From NCBI RefSeq assembly GCF_001936475.1, contig NZ_MSPQ01000016.1, forward strand, positions 17,071-81,070: a DNA stretch of 64,000 bases, written 5' to 3'. Of this stretch, positions 52,375-61,720 are shown in pieces (position 1 is the first letter of the stretch; every line of letters starts with the position of its first letter). This DNA comes from Algoriphagus marinus (GTDB lineage Bacteria; Bacteroidota; Bacteroidia; Cytophagales; Cyclobacteriaceae). Both the position numbers and the translations under genes were made by a program. The notes under the pieces are model-generated. The model made no database searches. It worked only from the letters and a program-made list of their open reading frames with translations, and had not been told where the DNA came from.

Positions 52375-52950
52375 ATGAGGAAAGTATTGGTGCTTTTTGC
52401 ACATCCTAAATTTGAGCATTCTGAAGCCAATCAAGAATTGATTCGCGCGATTTCTGGATTGGAAAACATTCAAATTCAAGATCTCTATGAACTTTATCCT
52501 GATTTTGACATCAATGTCCAAAAAGAACAGGAGCTACTTTTTGAGGCCGAAGTAGTAATCTGGCAACATCCTTTTTATTGGTACTCCTGTCCTCCTTTGC
52601 TCAAGCAATGGATTGATCTCGTCTTAGAGTTTGGATGGGCGTATGGGCCAGGAGGAGTTTATTTAAAAAATAAATTTATCCTGAATGCAATTACCTCCGG
52701 AGGATCCCAAGAAACTTATAGCCCACAAGGAAGAAATGTCTTTACAATTTCTGAACTTTTGAGACCTTTTGAACAAACTGCAAAACTTTGCGGAATGAAC
52801 TACCTCCCCTATTTTCAAATCGGAGGAACTCATCGAATCACCTCTGAAGAGCTCAAACAAAAAGCACAGGCCTATCGTCATTTAATCCTATACCTACGAG
52901 ACAGCGGAATAATTGATCCACAAGAAATTTTAGCCCTTACTAAATCTTAA
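52375..52950 (+). CDS. KefF/YheR-type NAD(P)H oxidoreductase
   Basis: A 191-residue flavodoxin-like quinone oxidoreductase of the KefF/YheR/NQO family. The fold opens with VLVLFAHPKFEHSEAN, VVIWQHPFYWYSCPPLLKQWIDLVL near 61-85 is the family signature, and AITSGGSQETYSPQG follows. KefF and YheR are obligate partners of KefC and KefB antiporters, and the next gene, 2 bp away, encodes a Kef-type antiporter. Confidence 0.92.
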   Translation: MRKVLVLFAHPKFEHSEANQELIRAISGLENIQIQDLYELYPDFDINVQKEQELLFEAEVVIWQHPFYWYSCPPLLKQWIDLVLEFGWAYGPGGVYLKNKFILNAITSGGSQETYSPQGRNVFTISELLRPFEQTAKLCGMNYLPYFQIGGTHRITSEELKQKAQAYRHLILYLRDSGIIDPQEILALTKS

Positions 52951-52952
52951 TT

Positions 52953-54821
52953 ATGGAAGGATTTTTACCTCAGGCGATTATTTACATTTTAGCAGCGATT
53001 ATATGTGTGCCGATCGCAAAAAGATTGGGTATGGGCTCTGTTTTAGGCTATTTGATTGCTGGAATAGTCATTGGACCATATCTGTTGGGATTTTTGGAAG
53101 AAGGTGAGGACATCATGCACAAAGCTGAATTTGGGGTAGTGATGATGCTTTTCTTGATCGGGCTAGAACTCGAGCCCAAAAACCTCTGGAAGATGAAAGA
53201 ACTGATTCTCCGAGTAGGACTAAGTCAAGTTCTTATTACTGCATTGCTAATTTTCTTTATAGGGATAGGATTGGGTTTCAGCTGGCAAATTTCGCTGGCG
53301 GTAGGATTGTCCATGGCTTTGTCTTCCACGGCTATCGTCTTGCAATCGTTGAAAGAAAAAAATCAAATGGAAAGTCAAGTTGGCAAACTTTCCTTTGGAG
53401 TGCTTTTGATGCAGGATATTGCAGTGATTCCGATTTTGGCAATCTTACCATTATTGGTCGTTGCAGGATCCATGGCTCCCGGTGAAATGGAATCCCATGG
53501 GTTGATCGATAGCTTTCCGGGTTGGTTGCAAACCTTATTTATTTTTGGAGCCATCGGCGTAGTCGTCCTATTGGGCAGATATGGATTTGGACCGATTTTA
53601 AATTGGGTATCCAAAACCAAACTTCGTGAACTCTTCACAGCTTCTGCTCTTCTGATTGTTGTAGGCATCACATTTTTAATGGAGTTAGTAGGGTTGAGTC
53701 CAGCTTTAGGAACATTCTTAGCTGGGGTGATTTTGGCAAACAGTCCTTATAAACACGCTTTAGAATCTGATTTGGACCCCTTCAAAGGACTCTTATTAGG
53801 GTTATTCTTTATGGCAGTTGGCGCTACTATCAACTTTAATTTGATAGCTAATAACGCCGCAGTGATTCTTTCTGCCACAATGGGAATACTACTTCTCAAG
53901 ACCTTGATTCTGTTGATTATTGGTCGAGCGAAAAAATTAAAACTTGGAGAGAATTTGAGCTTTGCTATCGGTCTTTCTCAAGTTGGTGAATTCTCCTTTG
54001 TTACTTATGCCTTTGCAAACCAACTCGGAATTATTGATCAACAAAATTCGGATATGTTGATGGCAATTACTGCTCTGAGTATGACTATTACTCCTATTTT
54101 AATAGTGATAATGGACAAAGCAATCCTGCCAAAACTATCAACAGTAAAGAAATCAGATCGGAAAATGGATGAGATTGATCAAAAACACAAAGTGATTTTA
54201 CTGGGATTTTCTCATTTCGGATCCACGTTGGGAAGATTCTTAAGAGCAAATGGAATAGAAGCGACTGTTTTGGATTATGATCCAGATCGCGTCGATTTTC
54301 TTCGAAAAATGGGATTCAAAGTATATTATGGAGATGCTACCCGGATAGATTTGCTTCAGGCAGCTGGCGCAGGAGATGCAGATATTTTAATTTCTGCGAT
54401 CAAAGACCCTGAAACTAATTTTAAGCTTGCCCAACTATGCAAGGAAAATTTTCCTAATCTGGAAGTCATGATACGGGCAAAAAATAGAACTGATGCCTAT
54501 GAATTAATGGAAATGGGAATAAAGAACATCTATCGTGATCACTTGGATACTTCTATTAGGATGGGGGAAGATGCTTTGAAAAAGTTAGGATTTAGGGCAC
54601 ATACCATTCACCGGCTAGCTAAAAACTTTCGGGAATATGATGAATCAGCTTTAGAGATTTTGGTGAAATACAAAAACGACGAAAAAAAGTATATCTCTGC
54701 AGTGAAATTGCAAATAGAACAACAAGAGGCACTTTTATCCGGAGAACTCAGTCGGAAATTCTCCTTAAACGATCATGCATGGGATAGTGAGCCTATGAAA
54801 GAATCTGCGAAGGAAAAATAA
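52953..54821 (+). CDS. Kef-type CPA2 potassium:proton antiporter
   Basis: A 622-residue inner-membrane antiporter. About 12 hydrophobic segments form the CPA2 exchanger core (residues 5-380), with LIGLELEPKNLWKMK and LGTFLAGVILANSPYKH as family signatures. An RCK_N nucleotide-binding domain follows at about 405-525 (HKVILLGFSHFGSTLGRFLRANG). E. coli KefB/KefC are opened by glutathione adducts; whether this one responds to glutathione is not shown. It closes the operon with the Fe-S protein and KefF-like gene. Confidence 0.93.
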   Translation: MEGFLPQAIIYILAAIICVPIAKRLGMGSVLGYLIAGIVIGPYLLGFLEEGEDIMHKAEFGVVMMLFLIGLELEPKNLWKMKELILRVGLSQVLITALLIFFIGIGLGFSWQISLAVGLSMALSSTAIVLQSLKEKNQMESQVGKLSFGVLLMQDIAVIPILAILPLLVVAGSMAPGEMESHGLIDSFPGWLQTLFIFGAIGVVVLLGRYGFGPILNWVSKTKLRELFTASALLIVVGITFLMELVGLSPALGTFLAGVILANSPYKHALESDLDPFKGLLLGLFFMAVGATINFNLIANNAAVILSATMGILLLKTLILLIIGRAKKLKLGENLSFAIGLSQVGEFSFVTYAFANQLGIIDQQNSDMLMAITALSMTITPILIVIMDKAILPKLSTVKKSDRKMDEIDQKHKVILLGFSHFGSTLGRFLRANGIEATVLDYDPDRVDFLRKMGFKVYYGDATRIDLLQAAGAGDADILISAIKDPETNFKLAQLCKENFPNLEVMIRAKNRTDAYELMEMGIKNIYRDHLDTSIRMGEDALKKLGFRAHTIHRLAKNFREYDESALEILVKYKNDEKKYISAVKLQIEQQEALLSGELSRKFSLNDHAWDSEPMKESAKEK

Positions 54822-54963
54822 TTTTTTAAATATGCCCTCCTACTACCTGAAGCTAAAAACTGTACCACCATTTAGGTACGCTGAAGGTGAGAATCTATGA
54901 AAAAGCCTACTTTTTACTTTGTAATCAATCCTTTATTTTATCATTTGAAAAAGGATATAATAA

Positions 54964-55458
54964 ATAAAACCTTCTGATTTTTTCAAATCTGAAACTGTGA
55001 TCATTGTTACAGGTTTCCTATTTGTCGCAGTTTTAATTTTGCTTTTCAAAACCTTTAAGACCACAATTATCGTATTATCTGTCGTTCCTCTGGTATTCCC
55101 GTTGCTTTGGCCGCACTTTGGATTACAGGGAACTCTTTATCCTTTGTCGCAATTATTCGTCTGATCACTGGCAGAGATTGAGGTAAAGACTTCAATTCTA
55201 TTGGTGGATTTTACAAATCAGCTTCTATTGGATGGAAAAGTTTATGATGAATCCATCAAGGATACTTGAGATGCTCGGTTTCTACAGATTGTGCTGACAA
55301 CAGTGACTGCAATCGGTGGACTTATTCCGAACGTAATTTCAACTAATCCACGGATTTATCTACCGGAAATTAAATTGATCAGATGGCTGATCAGATCTAC
55401 ATTATTATTGAGAGTTATCACACAAGTGATGTATAGAATGTTACCAAAAATATTATAA
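54964..55458 (+). pseudogene. RND efflux transporter remnant (C-terminal part)
   Basis: One unbroken reading frame from 54964 to the TAA at 55456-55458 matches the C-terminal membrane half of AcrB/CusA-type RND pumps: VIIVTGFLFVAVLILLFKT, then EVKTSILLVDFTNQ, LTTVTAIGGLIPN and VMYRMLP. It is broken by two in-frame TGA codons, at 55165-55167 and 55267-55269. Both sit where close relatives have Gly, and each is one base from GGA. No frameshift was needed. The remaining 800 or more residues of a pump are absent. The 140 bp after the antiporter contain no further homology that I could see. Confidence 0.82.
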
Positions 55459-55462
55459 AACT

Positions 55463-55711
55463 ATGAACCAACAATTTACTACCTTAAAAAAAGCGGTTGA
55501 AGTTTTTCACACTTATGGAATCACTTTGGCCGGGGCTCGTAAAAACGACCATTTTATTACCAATTTGAATATGGATCCAATTTTTATCAATGGTTTGATA
55601 TTCGAACTAGAGTATCAACTTCAGGTATTTATTCAGGAGGAAAAAATTTGCAGTGCCAAGACTCCGAAGGAATTGATTGCATTGCTGCTTCAAATTCCTC
55701 AGGATAATTAA
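55463..55711 (+). CDS. Acyl-carrier-protein-like protein lacking the attachment serine
   Basis: An 82-residue protein with the size and helix pattern of an acyl carrier protein: an N-terminal helix (LKKAVEVFHTYGI), a FITNLNMDPIFINGLIFELEYQL stretch in place of LGxDSL...xxLEEEF, and a C-terminal TPKELIALLLQI helix. The serine that carries phosphopantetheine is absent (DPI instead of DSL), so it probably cannot carry acyl groups normally. It starts 4 bp after the RND pseudogene. Function is unknown. Confidence 0.7.
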   Translation: MNQQFTTLKKAVEVFHTYGITLAGARKNDHFITNLNMDPIFINGLIFELEYQLQVFIQEEKICSAKTPKELIALLLQIPQDN

Positions 55712-55734
55712 AAAACCACAATATTGAATTTAGG

Positions 55735-55771
55735 AAAGGCTATTTCTGGATTAGAATAGCCTTTTCTTTTT
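55735..55771 (+). terminator. Rho-independent terminator
   Basis: AAAGGCTATT pairs with AATAGCCTTT around a 10-base loop and is followed by TCTTTTT. It ends the ACP-like gene. Confidence 0.85.
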
Positions 55772-56197
55772 AATAATGGTTAGTTACGGTTGCTCTAAGG
55801 GAATTAAATCTGAATTTACACTTGCCAAGTGTTCAAAACCTTTTTTCTGTAATCTCAAATTAATAACAAGACATTTAAATTTTATTGGTCATCATCGAAC
55901 TCTGCAATAATTCCGAAATTTCTGAAAGTAGATAAAAAATTATTATAAAGATTGATATTTAAGAAACAGGTCAACTAATCAAGGTCGACTGCTTCCATTT
56001 AAGTTCGAAAGTGATGTATTACCTGAAATTAAATTGAATCAAATAAACAGTCTTTTATTCTAATAATGTTACGTCAATTTTAAATTGTACAGTATATTTA
56101 TCATTTTTTTTCAGATATGATATAAAAATTAAATCATAAAATCTGTTTTTGCAAAATAACTTATGGTAGACAAATCATTTTAAGTTAGAGAATATTA
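55772..56197. other. AT-rich intergenic region
   Basis: These 426 bp between the ACP-like terminator and the PIG-L gene (which ends at 56198) are more AT-rich than most of the window. I found no gene, tRNA, hairpin terminator or clear repeat. Confidence 0.4.
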
Positions 56198-57586
56198 TTA
56201 TGGGACAATGCTTTTACCCATTAGTAGTTCCGTCAAATGACTTTCATCATATAAGTCATTAATCGGAACCACAAAAAACAATTCATTGCTTCTAATCCCT
56301 CTTCTAAAATAACTATTGTCTTGACCTTTTATATAGGCCTTAAAATTCTCATAAGATAATTTCAGCAATTTATCCCAAAACCTCCATTCGGTATCTGGCC
56401 TCAAATCATTCATAGCGTCCAAAGCTAATACCTTCTCCATTTGTTCTTCTTGTGTTAGCGGATGGGAATAAACAGAATTGAAGTGATAGCCATCAATAAA
56501 ATTCGGCGGAAGAGATACAGTACCTCCAGCATTACCGAAAGGGAAAAATTCTGAACCTAAATTATGATTCGCATAGAAGAACAATTCTCCATTTTTATAA
56601 TTCATTTTTTTCAAAGCCTGAATAACCCCTATGGTGGAAAATTGATGATCAGAATGGTTATCCATATGAGGATGAGGCAAAACAATAATATCTGGTTTAT
56701 ACGATTTAAGAACGAATTCGAGATTTTCAATCATTGAATCCCAATTTGAAGAACCTTTCAACGAATCTTTTAAATTAGAAATATTGAAATTTCTAAAAGT
56801 CCCAATGAAATCAGTACCCAAAGTTTGAGAAATAACATTTATCGGATTTTCATCATGCATTTGTTTGATAGTACCATCAAAATATCCAAGATTAATGATA
56901 TTGTTTTGATTTAATCCAGAATGTAAAGGGACTGATATGCTGTTAATCGTCCTAATCTGGCCCTTTTTCAGAAAATGCCTAAGGGAATCAGAAAATAATT
57001 CATCATAGTGCATAGGACCATTTTCTCCTGCTGTTAAGGTTAGAACAAATGAATTAGGAAATTTACTATATAATCCAAAAGCAGAGATTTCCGCATCATC
57101 TGGATGTGGAGAAATCACCATGATTTTAGATCCACTATGAATGGAATTGGAAAAATAGATGAGTTCGACACTGGGCTCCAGGATTTCCAGATATTTATTT
57201 ACCAATTCAATCTCCAATGTCTCTTCTAACAATAATGAACTGATATTCAAATACCGGTTACCTGAACCACCATATTCAAAGAAATCAAGTACACTTTGAT
57301 TTTTGGATTTAATTTCAATATGTGGATAAAAGAAATTTCCTAAGAAGGTGGATTTTATCTTTACTTTCAAAAAAACCGTTTTATCTCTTCCTAAATTTTT
57401 TGGAAGAATTAATTTACCGTTACTTAATTCCAATTTTACTGAATTGGCATTATCGAATGTATAGTGATAATCTTGAGAAGGGTTGTAATCAATGGTTTCA
57501 CTTCTTTTGATTTTCATCAAAAGAATAAATGAAATTGAAACCAGTAGGACTAAACTAGCTAATCCAAAAACAAGTTTTACTTTCAT
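56198..57586 (-). CDS. PIG-L-family deacetylase, membrane-anchored
   Basis: A 462-residue protein with an N-terminal transmembrane anchor (about 5-25), a beta-rich N-terminal domain and a PIG-L/LmbE-type deacetylase core. HPDDAE at 161-166 supplies His161, Asp163 and Asp164, and HPHMDNHSDHQF near 311-322 supplies the HxxH-type zinc ligands. The family removes acetyl groups from GlcNAc-type sugars. It lies in an AT-rich stretch with large gaps on both sides, which may indicate later acquisition. Confidence 0.87.
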   Translation of the reverse strand: MKVKLVFGLASLVLLVSISFILLMKIKRSETIDYNPSQDYHYTFDNANSVKLELSNGKLILPKNLGRDKTVFLKVKIKSTFLGNFFYPHIEIKSKNQSVLDFFEYGGSGNRYLNISSLLLEETLEIELVNKYLEILEPSVELIYFSNSIHSGSKIMVISPHPDDAEISAFGLYSKFPNSFVLTLTAGENGPMHYDELFSDSLRHFLKKGQIRTINSISVPLHSGLNQNNIINLGYFDGTIKQMHDENPINVISQTLGTDFIGTFRNFNISNLKDSLKGSSNWDSMIENLEFVLKSYKPDIIVLPHPHMDNHSDHQFSTIGVIQALKKMNYKNGELFFYANHNLGSEFFPFGNAGGTVSLPPNFIDGYHFNSVYSHPLTQEEQMEKVLALDAMNDLRPDTEWRFWDKLLKLSYENFKAYIKGQDNSYFRRGIRSNELFFVVPINDLYDESHLTELLMGKSIVP

Positions 57587-57987
57587 AGAATATTGATTTC
57601 AAGATTTTTATATAGTAAATGAAGAAATTAAAATCTAAAATACGCTTAATAAAGCCATGAAAAATTGATTATTATCATTGTAATCAGTTATTAAATTTTT
57701 TATAAAAAAAATTCAAAAAAATTATGATGCATATCTGATTATGTTCTATGGTAATTATTTATGTTCTATGGTAATTATATCAATGAATTAATCACAGATT
57801 TATCCCTTAGCAAAATCTTATTTCATTCTTTTTTCAAAAACCTAAGAATCTTCAGATCAAAAACCTCCTAAAAACATTTGGAAGGTCTACTTCTAGATTA
57901 GAAAGACTTCTAGCTTCCTAAGAAGAAAAGTGTTTTTTTTGAAAAACTCAAATCTCAATTAGGTTGCTATCTGTAATCAAAGTAAGA
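57587..57987. other. AT-rich intergenic region with tandem repeat
   Basis: These 401 bp between the PIG-L and YwbE genes contain many A/T runs and the 20 bp tandem duplication at 57741-57780. I see no gene or terminator. It must contain the promoters for the divergent PIG-L and YwbE genes. Confidence 0.4.
57741..57780. repeat. 20 bp tandem direct repeat, two units
   Basis: The unit at 57741-57760 is ATGTTCTATGGTAATTATTT and the next, 57761-57780, differs at one base near its end. There are only two copies. Confidence 0.9.
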
Positions 57988-58197
57988 ATGGAACAAAAAA
58001 ACCTCCCAGGCAGTATTCATGCAAATATTCAAATTGGCTCCGAAGTGACTATTGTTCAAAAACATCACCAACGCTCCGGAGAATTAACTGAAGGAACCGT
58101 AAAGAGGATACTTACTAGCTCTCCAAACCATCATCATGGAATCAAAGTGATGCTCGAAACCGGAGAAGTCGGGAGAGTCAAAGAAGTAATTCTTTAA
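57988..58197 (+). CDS. YwbE-family protein
   Basis: A 69-residue protein matching the YwbE family of small cytoplasmic proteins of unknown function: GSIHANIQIGSEVTIVQKHHQ, RSGELTEGTVKRILT and a final HGIKVMLETGEVGRVKEV. The ATG at 57988 is preferred over an upstream TTG at 57964. Its end overlaps the convergent DUF1456 gene by 4 bp. Confidence 0.9.
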   Translation: MEQKNLPGSIHANIQIGSEVTIVQKHHQRSGELTEGTVKRILTSSPNHHHGIKVMLETGEVGRVKEVIL

Positions 58198-58658
58198 TCT
58201 TCGGTTCGATAGCGCTTTTGAAGTCCTCGCAGAAAATTTCGAAGAATCTGATCTTTACATGGTCGGTATTGGGCTTGCGTAGGATTCCGAAAAAATGCAC
58301 TCAACTCATGTGGACTTATATGCATTCCTACAGAAGATAAAATTTCCAGCACATCATCTTCTTTTAAATTAAGAGCGATACGCAGTTTTCGGAAAATAAT
58401 ATTGTTAGTCAATGTTTTCTCAGGCTTAGGCTCCTCCCCTTCTTTTTTACCTCTCTTTTCGATTATAAAACCATTCAAAAAAATCGCAAGATCTTTATCA
58501 ATAATAGCCTCAAAAAATGGTTCATCTTCTCTTTTCAGCCAATTCGCAACTTGCTCTCTTTTCACTTCCAAACCACCTGCTTTAAACATTTCGACCATTT
58601 TTGGGTCTTTGAAATTAAAAATATAGCGTATGGTTCGTATAATATCTGAGTTATTCAT
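58194..58658 (-). CDS. DUF1456 family protein (YehS-like)
   Basis: A 154-residue protein with two copies of the DUF1456 helical repeat, one per half: NNSDIIRTIRYIFNFKDPKMVEMFK in the first and TNNIIFRKLRIALNLKEDDVLEIL in the second, each ending in a LSAFFR or VANWLKR type helix. The family (E. coli YehS) is small, cytoplasmic and of unknown function. It converges with YwbE. Confidence 0.92.
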   Translation of the reverse strand: MNNSDIIRTIRYIFNFKDPKMVEMFKAGGLEVKREQVANWLKREDEPFFEAIIDKDLAIFLNGFIIEKRGKKEGEEPKPEKTLTNNIIFRKLRIALNLKEDDVLEILSSVGMHISPHELSAFFRNPTQAQYRPCKDQILRNFLRGLQKRYRTED

Positions 58659-58766
58659 AATTGCCTAATGCAAGTTTTTTTCAAAGGTAAGGATCAAAAA
58701 GGAATTGTCAGGCAAGATAAAGCCTACTGGAAGAATTCTACTTACAATATGACTCGAGAGACTAAA

Positions 58767-60185
58767 TCAACTCAGCTCTTTTTCCAACTGCTCCAAGGAT
58801 TTGCCTTTTGTTTCGGGCAAAATAAAATAAATGATCACAAACCCGGCAAAACAAATTAGCCCATAAAGCCAAAAATTATTTGCCCAGCCCAAATTCGCTT
58901 TGATAGCCGGAAAGGAATAAGTCAAAGTAAAATTACCTATCCAATGAGCTAAAGCACCAATTGATATGGCAGCACCTCGAATTCGCGTGGGAAAAATCTC
59001 TGATAAAACTACCCATAGTAAGGGCGCCAAGGTGAAGGAATAGAACATAACATTGGTCAAAACTAACAACACAATGACCCAACCTCCCTGATCTACTAGA
59101 AATGAATATCCAATCAAAGCATACAAAATGGTCATAGCTCCGGTGCCAATCAGTAACAGCTTCTTTCTTCCAAAGCGATCTACTGTGAATAAGGTAATAA
59201 ATACCGAAAGAACCATTACCCCGCCAATCACGACGATATTGAGCATCATCTGCTTGAGGTTATACCCTGCTGCCTGAAAGATATCAGCAGCATAATAGAT
59301 CACCACATTCAAACCGGACCATTGCTGCAAAAAAGCTAGAAAAATTCCAATTCCGATCAGTTTGGGAACAGGCCTTCGAAGCAAATCCCGGAAATTGACT
59401 TTTCCCAAATCACCTGAGACAAGGGTAGAATGTATCTCATTTATGGATTCATTGGCATAGTGTTTTCCCCCAATCCGTTCTAATACGGCTCTTGCCTTTT
59501 CTTCCTCTTTATTTTTCACCAGCCATCTGGCACTCTCAGGAACCAAAAACATCAAAATAAAAAATAGTAGTGCTGGAACAATCTCAGCTCCAAACATCCA
59601 GCGCCAACCATATTGTCCAGACCAACTTTGGGCTATCATTTCAAAACTAGCAGTATCGGCTAATTCAGTATCCAAAAGGGAAATTTGCCAATTGGTAATC
59701 TGCGCCAAAAGAACTCCAATCATTACCAAGAGCTGATTGATTGTGACAAACATCCCACGTTTTTCAGGAGGAGAAATCTCTGCAATATAAAGCGGCGAAA
59801 GATTCAATGCTATTCCCATTGCAACTCCTCCGACTATCCGATATAGGTTAAAAACCCAAAAACTTTCTGCTAAAGCGGTCCCTAATGCTGAAAGAGAAAA
59901 TAGAAAACCGGAAAAAATCAGGAGCCGCTTTCTACCCAACTTATCGCTCAGCACAATACATAGTATCGCACCTACCATGCATCCTACCAAAGCTGAACTC
60001 GTTCCCCAGCCTTGATCTGCTGCAGAAGTAATTCCAAAATATGGCTCATAAAAAGGCTTTGCTCCGCCGATCACTACCCAATCAAACCCAAAAAGAAAGC
60101 CTCCCAAAGCGGCAGTTAAACTGATCAGCCAGATGTAAGTTTGGTTGTATTGGGTCTTAATTTGGGTGTTGTTCTGCTTTTCCAA
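58767..60185 (-). CDS. Sugar porter family MFS transporter
   Basis: A 472-residue 12-segment MFS sugar porter like XylE. Landmarks are GFLFGFDWVVIGGA in the first helix, LSDKLGRKRLL and VDRFGRKKLLLIG (paired RXGRR-type loops), PESARWLV before the central loop and PETKGKSLEQLE at the C-terminus. Substrate is a hexose or pentose; no sugar-metabolism partner lies next to it apart from the amino-sugar isomerase two genes away. Confidence 0.93.
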   Translation of the reverse strand: MEKQNNTQIKTQYNQTYIWLISLTAALGGFLFGFDWVVIGGAKPFYEPYFGITSAADQGWGTSSALVGCMVGAILCIVLSDKLGRKRLLIFSGFLFSLSALGTALAESFWVFNLYRIVGGVAMGIALNLSPLYIAEISPPEKRGMFVTINQLLVMIGVLLAQITNWQISLLDTELADTASFEMIAQSWSGQYGWRWMFGAEIVPALLFFILMFLVPESARWLVKNKEEEKARAVLERIGGKHYANESINEIHSTLVSGDLGKVNFRDLLRRPVPKLIGIGIFLAFLQQWSGLNVVIYYAADIFQAAGYNLKQMMLNIVVIGGVMVLSVFITLFTVDRFGRKKLLLIGTGAMTILYALIGYSFLVDQGGWVIVLLVLTNVMFYSFTLAPLLWVVLSEIFPTRIRGAAISIGALAHWIGNFTLTYSFPAIKANLGWANNFWLYGLICFAGFVIIYFILPETKGKSLEQLEKELS

Positions 60186-60295
60186 ACGTTAATTTAAAGG
60201 ATCTGGGAAAAATAACATAGTCCTAAAATCAACTCATTAAAACCCTCAACTATCCTTTACTATCGGCAAGATTTGGGATTAAATCTATTTGGAAA

Positions 60296-61675
60296 CTAAA
60301 CCTTCATTGTTTTCCATTTACCCTTACGGAAAAAATATAGCGTCACCAAAGAGTGGAATGAATGGCTAAATGCAATAGCTATAAAAATCCCCAAATACTC
60401 CAGTCCAAAAGGAAATGCTAAAATATAAGCAAGTGGAATTTCCATAAACCAAAGCACTCCGATATTAATCCAAGCTGGGGTTTTGGTATCACCTGCACCA
60501 TTAAAAGCCTGAGTCAAAACCATCCCAATCGCAAAAAAAACATAACCCAAAGCAATTACCCAAAGACCCTGTGCAGCAATATCTCGAATCTCGGGTATAT
60601 CAGTGAAAAATCCAGCTAACTGCTTTGAGAAAATCAGGTAAATACCAGTTACAGAAGCCATAAAAATCACAGTATAACGGGTGGTGAGCCAAACAGCGGT
60701 ATTTGCTCGTTCCGGTTGATTCGCCCCAAGATTCTGGCCTACTAAAGTTGCTGCGGCACCGGATAAACCCCAAGCTGGTAAAATGGTAAATATCAATATC
60801 CTAAAAGCAATGGTATAACCTGCCAAAGCGGTGGATCCAAATTCTGCATTCATTCGAGTCAATGCAATCCAGGAAACAGAATCTATGAGGAATTGTCCCA
60901 TACCGCCTATAGATATATTCAAAATTTTCAGGATGATTTGCCAACTGATTTCTATGTTTTGGCGAAGGATCTTGAGTCTATGTTTACCGTTGAAAAGGTG
61001 ATACAATTGATATAAAACGCCAATACTTCTACCAAGGGTCGTAGCAACAGCAGCACCTTCCAACCCCAATCCTGCCCAATTCCCCATTCCAAAAATCAGT
61101 AATGGATCCAGAATTATATTCAGACCGTTTGCAATCCAAAGTGATCGCATGGCATGATGAGCCTGACCCGCTCCTCTGAATGCCCCATTGATCAGAAATA
61201 GTAACATGATGGCAGTATTACCTGCAAAAATAATTCGGGAATAAACCACTCCCGAAGCAACAACCGCTGGTTCCGCCCCCATCAATCCCAAAATATCAGC
61301 CGCGAAGATCCAACCTAAAACCCCTAGAATAACGGAAATAGTCCCTCCTACCATCAGTAATTGAAAAGCAACAGAGCCAGCCTCCCCGTATTCCTTCTCT
61401 CCAAATCTTCGCGAAATCAATGCAGTAGCAGCCATGCTGATCCCAAATCCTACCGCATACACCAATACCACCACAGACTCTGTGAGACCCACTGTGGCAA
61501 TGGCATCCGAACCAAGTTTTGCTACAAAGAAAATATCCACTACCGCAAAAAGAGACTCCATCATCATCTCCAAAATCATCGGGATGGCAAGAATTACAAT
61601 AGCAGTTTTTAGGGAAAGTTTAGTGAAATCCTGCTCCTTGCCAAGAATAGCATCTTTTATAAGTTGAAAAGTCAT
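60296..61675 (-). CDS. MATE-family efflux transporter
   Basis: A 459-residue inner-membrane protein with about 12 hydrophobic segments in two related halves. Early in the first half are IPMILEMMMESLFAVVDIFFVAKLG and AVGFGISMAATALISRRFG, and the second half has the parallel SIGGMGQFLIDSVSWIAL. MATE pumps use Na+ or H+ to export drugs or metabolites. It lies between the sugar porter and the amino-sugar isomerase. Confidence 0.93.
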   Translation of the reverse strand: MTFQLIKDAILGKEQDFTKLSLKTAIVILAIPMILEMMMESLFAVVDIFFVAKLGSDAIATVGLTESVVVLVYAVGFGISMAATALISRRFGEKEYGEAGSVAFQLLMVGGTISVILGVLGWIFAADILGLMGAEPAVVASGVVYSRIIFAGNTAIMLLFLINGAFRGAGQAHHAMRSLWIANGLNIILDPLLIFGMGNWAGLGLEGAAVATTLGRSIGVLYQLYHLFNGKHRLKILRQNIEISWQIILKILNISIGGMGQFLIDSVSWIALTRMNAEFGSTALAGYTIAFRILIFTILPAWGLSGAAATLVGQNLGANQPERANTAVWLTTRYTVIFMASVTGIYLIFSKQLAGFFTDIPEIRDIAAQGLWVIALGYVFFAIGMVLTQAFNGAGDTKTPAWINIGVLWFMEIPLAYILAFPFGLEYLGIFIAIAFSHSFHSLVTLYFFRKGKWKTMKV

Positions 61676-61720
61676 GGATAGGGATTTGTAAGCTAATATT
61701 GAGTTGGCTTTTCTAAATTT

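Noticed and set aside
54964..55458. TGA as a sense codon (recoding) in the RND remnant
   Set aside because: The window's other genes end with TGA freely (for example etf neighbours and the GH94 gene), and the RND frame also lacks its front part, so decay is simpler.
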